This document shows, piece after piece, positions 1 through 5,107 of a stretch of DNA of 5,177 nt. The stretch is from NCBI GenBank assembly GCA_018725535.1, contig QLUS01000114.1, positions 1-5,177 on the forward strand, read 5' to 3'. Each line of letters begins with the position of its first letter. Within the stretch, counting starts at the first letter, position 1. The notes below the pieces were generated by a model. The model had not been told where the DNA came from and ran no database searches. It saw only the letters and a list, made by a program, of their open reading frames with translations. A program made the position numbers and the translations under genes. The stretch is from Bacillota bacterium (lineage in GTDB: Bacteria; Bacillota; UBA994).

Positions 1-46
1 ACTCTTAATCAGTGGGTCCGGGGTTCGAGTCCCTGATGGCGCACCA
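1..46 (+). tRNA. tRNA-Lys (anticodon CUU), 3' part only, cut by the window edge
   Basis: The sequence begins inside the anticodon arm. The seven-base loop at 2-8 reads CTCTTAA, which puts CTT (Lys) at 4-6, with base pair 1-9 closing the loop. The T arm follows with GTTCGAGTC at 23-31 and a five-pair stem (19-23 with 31-35, one G-U). The 3' acceptor strand is 36-42, the discriminator base is A43, and CCA is encoded at 44-46. The D arm and 5' acceptor strand lie outside the window, so the acceptor stem cannot be checked. An intrinsic terminator follows directly, so this is the last or only gene of its transcript. Confidence 0.93.
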
Positions 47-56
47 GTAATATCAC

Positions 57-89
57 AAGGCTCTTGGGCATGTCGCCCGAGGGCTTTTT
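57..89 (+). terminator. Intrinsic terminator after tRNA-Lys
   Basis: A 13-pair hairpin pairs 57-69 with 75-87 (including G-U pairs) around a five-base loop, ATGTC. The T run at 85-89 overlaps the 3' arm. It starts ten bases after the tRNA CCA end, which is the expected place for ending tRNA transcription. Confidence 0.85.
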
Positions 90-96
90 GTTTCTC

Positions 97-134
97 GACA
101 AAGGGGACTGACAAAGGGGACGGTTCTTTTTGTC
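97..134. repeat. REP-like element, doubled GACAAAGGGGA head
   Basis: The 11-mer GACAAAGGGGA occurs at 97-107 and again at 110-120; the second copy runs on into CGGTTCTTTTTGTC. Bases 116-132 are perfectly inverted at 340-356, and a related direct copy lies at 4908-4948. The form resembles short extragenic palindromic repeats that in many Clostridia-type genomes are found in large numbers and are moved by REP-associated transposases; that link is recalled family knowledge. No transposase gene is present here. Confidence 0.75.
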
Positions 135-172
135 CGGCAGTTAGCAAGTGGTGCTAGGAGATTCTTGCCCAT
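135..172 (-). pseudogene. Probable relic: 5' end of a second cupin gene
   Basis: Read on the minus strand from ATG at 172-170, the codons give MGKNLLAPLAN, which resembles the intact cupin start at 744 (MSKKILKNIDT). The first six codons share 13 of 18 bases and the similarity then fades. The 60 bases upstream (173-232) match the 60 bases upstream of the intact cupin (745-804) at about 42 of 60 positions without gaps. The relic stops where the REP-like element begins at 134, so the rest of the gene seems to be lost. Its ribosome site is degraded: GGATGT where the intact gene has GGAGGT. The upstream match is strong, while the coding match is short and could be only the edge of a duplicated promoter region. 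Confidence 0.45.
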
Positions 173-232
173 GGCGCACATCCGTTTGATCCGTTAGTCG
201 CAGTCTGTCGACGGCAAGAACGTGAAAGCAAG
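173..232 (-). repeat. Diverged duplicate of the cupin upstream region (copy 1)
   Basis: Aligned without gaps to 745-804, about 42 of 60 bases agree, including the blocks TTTGATC (183-189) and TGAAAGCA (223-230). Relative to the adjacent ATG the two copies have the same position and orientation, so this looks like an old duplication of a promoter and translation start, now decayed. Confidence 0.6.
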
Positions 233-235
233 CGC

Positions 236-301
236 GCAATCACTAGGCAATCACTAGGCAATCACTAGGCAATCACTAGGCAATCACTGGGCAATCACTG
301 G
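236..301. repeat. Tandem array, six copies of an 11-bp unit
   Basis: Six head-to-tail copies of GCAATCACTAG: four identical ones at 236-246, 247-257, 258-268 and 269-279, then two ending in GG instead of AG at 280-290 and 291-301. The unit length of 11 bp is close to one DNA helical turn, so each copy presents the same face. No reading frame or known function is apparent. An array this regular is prone to slippage and may vary in copy number between strains. Confidence 0.95.
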
Positions 302-322
302 GGAAGGCACAGGAAAGCAGCA

Positions 323-356
323 GGGACAATTCTTTGTTCCAAAAAGAACCGTCCCC
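323..356. repeat. REP-like element, inverted copy with its own hairpin
   Basis: Bases 340-356 are the exact reverse complement of 116-132 (17 bp). The copy also folds on itself: 323-335 pairs with 343-355 with two mismatches, leaving a short loop. It lies 53 bases past the cupin stop codon at 409-411 and could help end or stabilise cupin transcripts, which is inference. Around it (357-400) are short CGTTCCC/CGTTCC iterations and a further TCCCC motif, probably decayed parts of the same repeat family. Confidence 0.75.
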
Positions 357-408
357 ATCGTTTCCCAACGTTCCCAACGTTCCGTCCCCAGCGTTCCTTA
401 GGACGCGA

Positions 409-744
409 CTAGAACACCACCGTCAGCATAAACTTCACCTTCTCTGCCGCAAGCACGGCGTGCGGCACATCTGCCGGCATCACGATTGTTTCTCCGGCTG
501 ACAGCGCAAACTTTTCTTCGGCAATCGTAATTTCTACTACGCCATCTAGCACTAGTACTAACGCATCGCCGCCAGAGGCATGGGTGCTGATTTCTTCGCC
601 TTTATCGAAGGCAAAGAGAGTGATGCTTAGTTGTTGGTTTTGAATTAGCGTCTTGCTGATGATCTGCCCGTCTTGGTAACTCACTAGGTCTTTCATGCAC
701 AGCACCTTAGCGGTATCGATGTTCTTTAGGATTTTCTTAGACAT
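409..744 (-). CDS. Small single-domain cupin protein
   Basis: A 111-residue protein consisting of one cupin_2-type beta barrel, cytosolic because no signal peptide or membrane segment is visible. Cupin motif 1 is at about residues 49-69 (GEEISTHASGGDALVLVLDG): it keeps the first His, but the usual second His is Ser and the usual Glu appears as Asp. Motif 2 is GETIVMPADVPHAV (about residues 84-97) and keeps Pro and His. A reduced set of metal ligands is therefore present, typical of many small uncharacterised cupins, and the substrate cannot be told. The start is the ATG at 744 with GGAGGT at 750-755, five bases away. The gene is monocistronic and divergent from the hyd operon; its upstream region is duplicated at 173-232. 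A role in sugar, oxidative-stress or regulatory chemistry would be a guess. Confidence 0.85.
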   Translation of the reverse strand: MSKKILKNIDTAKVLCMKDLVSYQDGQIISKTLIQNQQLSITLFAFDKGEEISTHASGGDALVLVLDGVVEITIAEEKFALSAGETIVMPADVPHAVLAAEKVKFMLTVVF

Positions 745-804
745 GGGGCACCTCCATTTGATCGTCTAGTTGTAGTGTATCAACGTCATTGGCATGAAAG
801 CAGG
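745..804 (-). promoter_or_regulatory. Cupin upstream region, with ribosome site (copy 2 of duplication)
   Basis: It contains the ribosome site GGAGGT (minus strand, 750-755) and a run that on the minus strand reads TTGATACACT, in which TACACT could be a -10 element. No good -35 lies 17 bases further upstream, so I do not assign a promoter with certainty. The same stretch occurs in diverged form at 173-232 in front of the cupin relic, and the conserved blocks may mark the functional bases. Confidence 0.45.
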
Positions 805-825
805 TTAGCGTTTCTTGACAAGCTC

Positions 826-854
826 TTCACAAAGTCATTAACTTGGTGTAGAAT
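826..854 (+). promoter_or_regulatory. Sigma-A-like promoter of the hyd operon
   Basis: TTCACA (826-831) and TAGAAT (849-854) are separated by exactly 17 bases, which predicts a transcript start near 861. A better -35 box, TTGACA, sits at 815-820, but the hexamer 17 bases after it is the weaker TTAACT (838-843). The two could be alternatives. Either one leaves a long leader before the first gene at 1015. Confidence 0.55.
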
Positions 855-860
855 AAAGAT

Positions 861-1000
861 AGCCTTAAGCAGAGGGGTTGTCCTGACGCTCTGGGCGAGG
901 TTTGGATATTGGCCTAAGTCCGAGGAGTAGTCTGAGGGCAGGGGAAGGACCAACCTGTGGTTGACGCCTGCTTTCGCGAGCAGGTTTTTATTTTTTGCAT
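861..1000 (+). ncRNA. Structured hyd leader: candidate riboswitch or attenuator
   Basis: The roughly 150-base leader between promoter and first gene has no convincing reading frame but much pairing. A closing helix P1 pairs 876-884 with 946-955 (nine pairs, one bulged C at 951) and encloses about 60 purine-rich bases with small hairpins, for example 887-889 with 895-897 and 904-906 with 919-921. Bases 951-955 can instead pair with 959-963, so this hairpin and P1 exclude each other. Bases 938-942 (GCAGG) can pair with 967-971 (CCTGC), which would break the terminator at 967-996. This gives a plausible two-state switch: P1 formed and terminator on, or P1 open with hairpin 951-963 and the antiterminator. 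The seen part is the pairing; the switching and any ligand are inference. It lacks the signature motifs I know for TPP, SAM, cobalamin, FMN, glycine, THF, Moco, fluoride, ZTP and T-box RNAs. Confidence 0.5.
967..996 (+). terminator. Intrinsic terminator inside the hyd leader (attenuator)
   Basis: CCTGCT (967-972) pairs perfectly with AGCAGG (979-984) around TTCGCG, followed by TTTTTATTTTTT (985-996). It lies only 18 bases before the start codon at 1015 and downstream of the operon promoter, so it must be bypassed for the operon to be expressed. No gene upstream on this strand needs ending here, which argues for conditional termination. Confidence 0.8.
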
Positions 1001-1001
1001 G

Positions 1002-1006
1002 GGAGG
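1002..1006 (+). promoter_or_regulatory. Ribosome binding site that fixes the GTG start at 1015
   Basis: GGAGG is eight bases before GTG at 1015. The in-frame alternative start further upstream at 961 would place the first codons inside the leader terminator, has no such site, and adds residues unlike the family. Confidence 0.85.
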
Positions 1007-1014
1007 GAAAACGG

Positions 1015-1269
1015 GTGAACACAACGCAGAATCGCATTGCCGTCATTGGCGTGGTGGTAATGCGCCGCTCCGATGCGGCCAGACGCGTCAACGCAGTGCT
1101 AAGCGAGCATGGCGAGAGGATTGTCGGGCGCATGGGAGTGCCCTACCGGGAAAGGGAACTGTCGGTAATTGCACTGATCGTGGACGCTACAACCGATGAA
1201 ATTGGGGCCCTGACAGGGAAGCTCGGTAACATTGAAGGCGTGAAAGTAAAAGCCGCTATGGCACTATAG
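1015..1269 (+). CDS. TM1266-type iron-only hydrogenase system putative regulator
   Basis: An 84-residue protein from a GTG start. It matches the small ACT/ferredoxin-like fold family named after Thermotoga maritima TM1266, which is found beside [FeFe]-hydrogenase maturation genes. Visible hallmarks are the N-terminal strand RIAVIGVVV (7-15), the GRMGVPYRE segment (about 38-46), the second strand LSVIALIVDATTDEIGALTGKLG (about 49-71) and the C-terminal GVKVKAAMAL. The length equals the family norm and no DNA-binding helix-turn-helix is apparent, so the regulator label is by association; direct function is not established. It is the first gene after the leader terminator and sits 20 bases before hydG, so it is co-transcribed with the maturases and could sense a metabolite or partner in feedback, which is inference. 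Confidence 0.88.
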   Translation: MNTTQNRIAVIGVVVMRRSDAARRVNAVLSEHGERIVGRMGVPYRERELSVIALIVDATTDEIGALTGKLGNIEGVKVKAAMAL

Positions 1270-1289
1270 CGGCAGAAGGAGACATAACT

Positions 1290-2588
1290 ATGGAGGACAT
1301 CCTAGCCAAAGCGGAGGCTTGCGTGGGTCTCACCGCAGAGGAGGCGGCGGAGCTGTTGGCGCTCCCCGAGCACTTTGATGACATGCTCTTTGCGAGTGCT
1401 AAGCGCGTTAAACAAAAGCTGTACGGCGCGCGCGTGGTGTTGTTTGCGCCGCTTTACATCTCTAACATGTGCACCAACAGCTGTCTGTACTGCTCCTTTA
1501 GACAGGAGAACACGCTCTTGATGCGCAGGAAGCTCAGCCAAGCAGAAATTGCGGAACAGGCCAAAGTTCTCATTAACATGGGGCACAAGCGCGTGCTGCT
1601 AGAGACGGGGGAGGACCTCGCCGCCACGCCGCTCGATTATGTCTTAGAGTCGATTCACACTATATACCACGTGGGCCACTCGGGGCGAGAGATCAGGCGT
1701 GTCAACGTCAACATTGCCGCAACTTCGGTAGAGAATTACCGCGAGCTAAAGGCCGCCGGCATAGGCACATACCAACTGTTTCAAGAGACTTACCATGAGC
1801 CTACATATCAGCTTATGCATCCGCGTGGCCCTAAGGCCGACTATCGGTATCACCTCACTGCTATGGACAGGGCGATTGAGGGGGGTATCGAAGATTTCGG
1901 CCTCGGCGTGTTGCTTGGTCTTTATGACTACCGTCAAGACACACAGTCTCTCATTACTCACGCCCATGAACTCAAATCTCGGTGGGGTATAGGGCCGCAC
2001 ACTGTGTCGGTGCCGCGCTTGCGCCCCGCTAAGAATACGCGCTGTCCTGACACCTATTTGCTGAACGACCAACAATTTGCTCGCGTTGTGGCCGTACTGC
2101 GCCTCGCGCTGCCCCTTGCGGGCATCATCCTCTCTACGCGCGAGGCGCCCGTCATGCGTGATTTCCTGCTCGACGTAGGGGTGTCGCAGATGAGCGCGGC
2201 GTCGTCGACCGCCCCGGGGGGGTACGGCAGGGAGAGCGAGAGCCGCCAGTTTGAAGGCATAGACCACCGCTCACTTGACGAAGTAGTAGAGGGTATTATC
2301 AGGCGGGGTTATGTGCCGAGCTTTTGCACGGGCTGCTACCGCAAGGAACGCCGGGGCAATAGGTTTATGCAACTGGTAGAGCACGGGCACATCAAGGATA
2401 TGTGTCAGGCTAACGCGCTCCTAACCCTAGCTGAGTACGTTCTGCAGTTTGCCTCACCGGCGGCCAAAGAGGCAGCTAACGCGAGGTGGGAACAATGGCT
2501 TCTAGCTATCCCCGCTGGCGCCATGCGAGACAGTGCGCGCATGAAACTAGAACGGGCTTTAGCTGGGGAGAGTGATGTGTATGTCTAA
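1290..2588 (+). CDS. hydG: [FeFe]-hydrogenase H-cluster maturase HydG (radical-SAM tyrosine lyase)
   Basis: A 432-residue cytosolic radical-SAM enzyme. By family knowledge it cleaves tyrosine to p-cresol and dehydroglycine and converts the latter to CO and cyanide bound to iron, supplying the diatomic ligands of the H-cluster. The radical-SAM cluster motif CX3CX2C is C61, C65, C68 (CTNSCLYC). The second, HydG-specific cluster motif CX2CX22C is C346, C349, C372, complete with exact spacing, which separates HydG from HydE and the tyrosine lyase ThiH. Other hallmarks are ETGED (105-109), HPRGPKADY (177-185) and APGGY (308-312). The start is the ATG at 1290 with AAGGAG eight bases upstream. The N-terminus is about 30-40 residues shorter than in HydGs I recall; no better upstream start fits before the preceding gene ends. 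The 3' end overlaps hydE by eight bases. Confidence 0.96.
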   Translation: MEDILAKAEACVGLTAEEAAELLALPEHFDDMLFASAKRVKQKLYGARVVLFAPLYISNMCTNSCLYCSFRQENTLLMRRKLSQAEIAEQAKVLINMGHKRVLLETGEDLAATPLDYVLESIHTIYHVGHSGREIRRVNVNIAATSVENYRELKAAGIGTYQLFQETYHEPTYQLMHPRGPKADYRYHLTAMDRAIEGGIEDFGLGVLLGLYDYRQDTQSLITHAHELKSRWGIGPHTVSVPRLRPAKNTRCPDTYLLNDQQFARVVAVLRLALPLAGIILSTREAPVMRDFLLDVGVSQMSAASSTAPGGYGRESESRQFEGIDHRSLDEVVEGIIRRGYVPSFCTGCYRKERRGNRFMQLVEHGHIKDMCQANALLTLAEYVLQFASPAAKEAANARWEQWLLAIPAGAMRDSARMKLERALAGESDVYV

Positions 2589-3642
2589 GAGCCTAATCGA
2601 GCGCACGCAATACGCGGGGGCAGACTTAAGCCTGTCAGAGATTTGCGAACTTCTTAGTATCACATCTGACATCGACCTAGACCTGCTATGGCAGGCTGCG
2701 GACCATGTGCGCCGACAAGAAGTAGGCGAGGATATCTGGCTGCGCGGACTGCTGGAGTTCTCGAATATCTGTACGTGTAACTGTCTTTATTGCGGCTTGC
2801 GTCGCGATAACACAGGGTTGCCGCGCTATCGGCTGACGGAGGAGCAAATTCTCGAGGCTGTTCATCGACTAAGCCGCCTTGGTATAGGCACGGTAGTGCT
2901 GCAATCAGGCGAGGACCCATACTTTACCGAGGAGCGGCTAATCGCCTTGTTGCACGCGATAAGGAACACCTGCGACATAGCCATCACGCTGAGCATTGGC
3001 TATCGGCCAAAAAGTGAGCTGGCCGCGTTTAAGCGAGCGGGAGCGCACCGTTTCCTGATTCGTCATGAAATCGCTAACCCTGACCTTTATCGCGTCTTTC
3101 ACCCAGACTCAACACTTGCGGACAGGGTAGAGCAGCTAAAGGACTTGCGCGCTCTAGGATACGAGGTAGGCTCCGGCTGCCTGGTGGGCCTGCCAGGGCA
3201 GACTGTCGCGGATCTTGCGGACGACATTGCCCTCGCGCGGGAGCTCGAGGTAGATATGTTTGGCGTAGGTCCGTTTATTCCCCACCCCGACACGCCGCTA
3301 GGTGAGGCTACCCCCGGGAGCACGCTCATGACCTATAAAATGATTGCCGTAGCGCGCCTCGTGCTGCGAGATGTGCATATCCCGGTAACGACGGCTCTTT
3401 CCACACTGGAAGAAGACGGCCGAGAAAAGGGCTGGATGCGGGGGGCTAACATCGTCATGCCTAATGCCACACCCGCCCCCTACAGGGCGCAGTACGAGTT
3501 GTACAAAAATAAACGCTGTATTGATGATACGCTTGAACACTGTCGCGGTTGCTTGGGACGGCGCGTCAAAAGCGTCGGACGGGTGATCGGGCAAGGGCGC
3601 GGGACATCGCTTAAGCTCCTTAGGCGGGAGGTACTAGTGTGA
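2581..3642 (+). CDS. hydE: [FeFe]-hydrogenase H-cluster maturase HydE (radical SAM)
   Basis: A 353-residue cytosolic radical-SAM protein, the usual family length. By family knowledge it acts on the iron-carbonyl-cyanide-cysteine product of HydG on the way to the azadithiolate-bridged di-iron unit. CX3CX2C is C64, C68, C71 (CTCNCLYC, with an extra C66). QSGED (108-112) is the SAM-site GGE-like segment, and RHEIANPDLYRVFHP (161-175) and GCLVGLPGQT (199-208) are typical of HydE. A second, often dispensable, cluster motif CX7CX2C is intact at C313, C321, C324. Start choice: GTG 2572, ATG 2575 and ATG 2581 are all in frame; GGGGAG at 2565-2570 is four bases from 2575 but ten from 2581, so 2581 is preferred. 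It overlaps the hydG end and, by four bases, the hydF start, implying coupled translation. Confidence 0.95.
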   Translation: MSKSLIERTQYAGADLSLSEICELLSITSDIDLDLLWQAADHVRRQEVGEDIWLRGLLEFSNICTCNCLYCGLRRDNTGLPRYRLTEEQILEAVHRLSRLGIGTVVLQSGEDPYFTEERLIALLHAIRNTCDIAITLSIGYRPKSELAAFKRAGAHRFLIRHEIANPDLYRVFHPDSTLADRVEQLKDLRALGYEVGSGCLVGLPGQTVADLADDIALARELEVDMFGVGPFIPHPDTPLGEATPGSTLMTYKMIAVARLVLRDVHIPVTTALSTLEEDGREKGWMRGANIVMPNATPAPYRAQYELYKNKRCIDDTLEHCRGCLGRRVKSVGRVIGQGRGTSLKLLRREVLV

Positions 3643-4868
3643 ACAAGACGCCGCAGGCTGTAAGGCCGCATATCGTCATCTTGGGACGCTGTAATGTGGG
3701 GAAATCTACGCTGATTAACGCGCTGTGCGAGCAAAGTGTGGCCTTAGTATCGTCGCAGCCCGGAACTACTACCGATCCCGTAAGCAAGTCTATAGAGATC
3801 CTGCCGTATGGGCCGGTAGTGTTGGTGGATACGGCAGGTCTAGATGACGACACCCCGCTAGGACGAGAGAGGGTAAAGCTCACTGAGCGTGCGCTGCGTA
3901 AAGCCGATCTAAGTCTCCTAGTGGTAGAGACGCACGCGCTACACCCCCTAGAACAAGAAATACTGACGCGCTTAGCCAAGCGCCACGTGCATTGCTTAGT
4001 CGTAGTAAACTGCCACGATGAACCTAGCCAAGCAGCCGCAGAAGTCAGCGGCTCGCCTGTAGTAGAGGTCAACGCCCTGACTGGGCAGGGAGTGCGTGCG
4101 CTGCGGGAGCACATTGCCGCAATGCTCAACAGCACCTACGAAGAATTGCCGCTGGTGCGCGACTTGCTGACCGGCAAAGGCGTAAGTGTGCTAGTAACCC
4201 CGATAGACAAAGCTGCCCCTAGGGGCAGGCTGATACTGCCGCAGGTGCAAATCCTGCGCGATATCCTAGATGGGGGAGGGATAGCTCTAGTGTGCCGCGA
4301 AACAGAGCTAGCGACCGCCTTAACCCAGTTAAGCGCACCACCTGAGCTTGTCATCACCGACAGCCAGGTATTTCAAGCTGTGTCCAATGTCTTACCAAGC
4401 GATGTCCCGCTGACCTCCTTTTCCATACTTATGGCGCGTTACAAAGGCGACCTTCAAGCCTTAGTGCGGGGTGTAGGTGCCCTTGCTGACTTGCGTCCGC
4501 TCGACCGTGTGCTCATCGTCGAGGGCTGTACTCACCATAGCCAAGAGGACGACATCAGTCGCGTTAAGATTCCGCGTCTGCTGGAGGGGAGAGTCGGAGG
4601 TGAATTGCGCTTTACATGGGCCATGGGACCTAACTTCACCGCTGATATACGTGACTATAGGCTGATAGTGCATTGTGGCGCATGCATGCTAAACCGCCGT
4701 GAAATGGTATCTAGGCTGGAACAGGCGGCTCAGGCAGGTGTTCCCATCGTAAACTACGGTGTTTTGTTGGCGCATTTTAGTGGCGTCCTAGAGCGGAGTC
4801 TAGCCCCGGCACTGCTAAGCCTGTCTGACACCGTTTTCCCGCCCGCCGCGATTGCCTACAATAGCTAG
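3639..4868 (+). CDS. hydF: [FeFe]-hydrogenase H-cluster maturation GTPase HydF
   Basis: A 409-residue protein, normal HydF length. Family role: GTPase and iron-sulfur scaffold that receives the di-iron precursor from HydE and HydG and transfers it to the apo-hydrogenase. The N-terminal GTPase domain (about 1-170) has the P-loop GRCNVGKS (16-23), switch TTTD (43-46) and DTAG (64-67). The G4 position reads NCHD (124-127) instead of NKxD, so the lysine is missing. A dimerisation domain (about 175-280) follows, then the cluster-binding domain with CTH (297-299) and HCGAC (345-349), the CxH...HCxxC signature. Start GTG 3639 shares bases with the hydE stop (GTGA) and has GGGAGGT at 3626-3632, six bases upstream. 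It is the last gene of the operon; downstream is repeat DNA. Confidence 0.95.
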   Translation: MNKTPQAVRPHIVILGRCNVGKSTLINALCEQSVALVSSQPGTTTDPVSKSIEILPYGPVVLVDTAGLDDDTPLGRERVKLTERALRKADLSLLVVETHALHPLEQEILTRLAKRHVHCLVVVNCHDEPSQAAAEVSGSPVVEVNALTGQGVRALREHIAAMLNSTYEELPLVRDLLTGKGVSVLVTPIDKAAPRGRLILPQVQILRDILDGGGIALVCRETELATALTQLSAPPELVITDSQVFQAVSNVLPSDVPLTSFSILMARYKGDLQALVRGVGALADLRPLDRVLIVEGCTHHSQEDDISRVKIPRLLEGRVGGELRFTWAMGPNFTADIRDYRLIVHCGACMLNRREMVSRLEQAAQAGVPIVNYGVLLAHFSGVLERSLAPALLSLSDTVFPPAAIAYNS

Positions 4869-4907
4869 TAGGGGTGGTGCGGGTCTACCACAAGATATAT
4901 GCTATGT

Positions 4908-4948
4908 GACAAAGGGGACTGACAAGGGTGACAAGGGGGACGGTTCTA
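4908..4948. repeat. REP-like element, tripled and partly decayed copy
   Basis: Three successive heads are visible: GACAAAGGGGACT (4908-4920), GACAAGGGT (4921-4929) and GACAAGGGGGACGGTTCTA (4930-4948). It is in the same orientation as the element at 97-134, but the closing TTTTTGTC half is missing. It lies 39 bases after the hydF stop, so direct copies stand on both sides of the cupin-hyd block. Confidence 0.75.
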
Positions 4949-4956
4949 AAAGGGTT

Positions 4957-5042
4957 CAATCGGAAGTTTTGCGTGAAAAAGGCTCAACCTCCATTAATAG
5001 TAGAGATTAAGCCTTAAGAAGGATCCGCAAAATTTTCGATTG
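4957..5042. repeat. 86-bp imperfect palindrome downstream of hydF
   Basis: The outer arms 4957-4973 and 5026-5042 are 17 bp inverted copies with two mismatches (CAATCG at each end, TTTTGCG/CGCAAAA inside). The inner arms 4979-4991 and 5003-5015 are 13 bp inverted copies with two mismatches, closed by an 11-base loop. The whole unit has no coding capacity. It could be a miniature inverted-repeat element, a leftover of an insertion sequence, or a structured transcript end. No flanking target duplication is evident. Confidence 0.7.
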
Positions 5043-5073
5043 CCCAGAAGAATGAAGTCGCGACGTGTAGCTA

Positions 5074-5107
5074 TGGGGATTCAATCTCCACGGCTCCCCG
5101 TTTTTTT
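5074..5107 (+). terminator. Possible intrinsic terminator of the hyd operon
   Basis: GGGGA (5075-5079) can pair with TCCCC (5095-5099), or with TCTCC (5085-5089) with one G-U pair, and a run of seven T follows at 5101-5107. A small ACGG/CCGT hairpin (5090-5093 with 5098-5101) directly abuts the T run. The pairings compete and the best stem is short, and the site is over 200 bases past hydF, so the call is tentative. Confidence 0.4.

Noticed and set aside
236..301. CRISPR array
   Set aside because: The 11-bp units are contiguous with no spacers, which makes it a simple tandem repeat.
861..966. T-box, SAM, cobalamin or other known riboswitch in the hyd leader
   Set aside because: The signature motifs I know of those classes are not present; a covariance-model search could still overturn this.
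786..1133. Minus-strand reading frame across the hyd promoter, leader and TM1266 gene
   Set aside because: It covers the promoter and leader terminator, has no recognisable domain or ribosome site, and overlaps a well-supported gene on the other strand.
957..1199. Plus-strand frame from GTG 957 as a leader peptide or overlapping gene
   Set aside because: It begins within the terminator stem region, lacks a ribosome site, and the overlapping frame encodes the recognisable TM1266-type protein.
1746..2267. Long minus-strand frame opposite hydG
   Set aside because: A low-complexity Arg/His-rich translation without a ribosome site, antisense to conserved HydG motifs.
3620..4135. Long minus-strand frame opposite hydF
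   Set aside because: A shadow of the hydF codon pattern: Ser- and Arg-rich with no domain, while the plus strand has all GTPase motifs.
4874..4892. Terminator directly after hydF
   Set aside because: Only a five-pair GTGGT/ACCAC hairpin is present and no T run follows.
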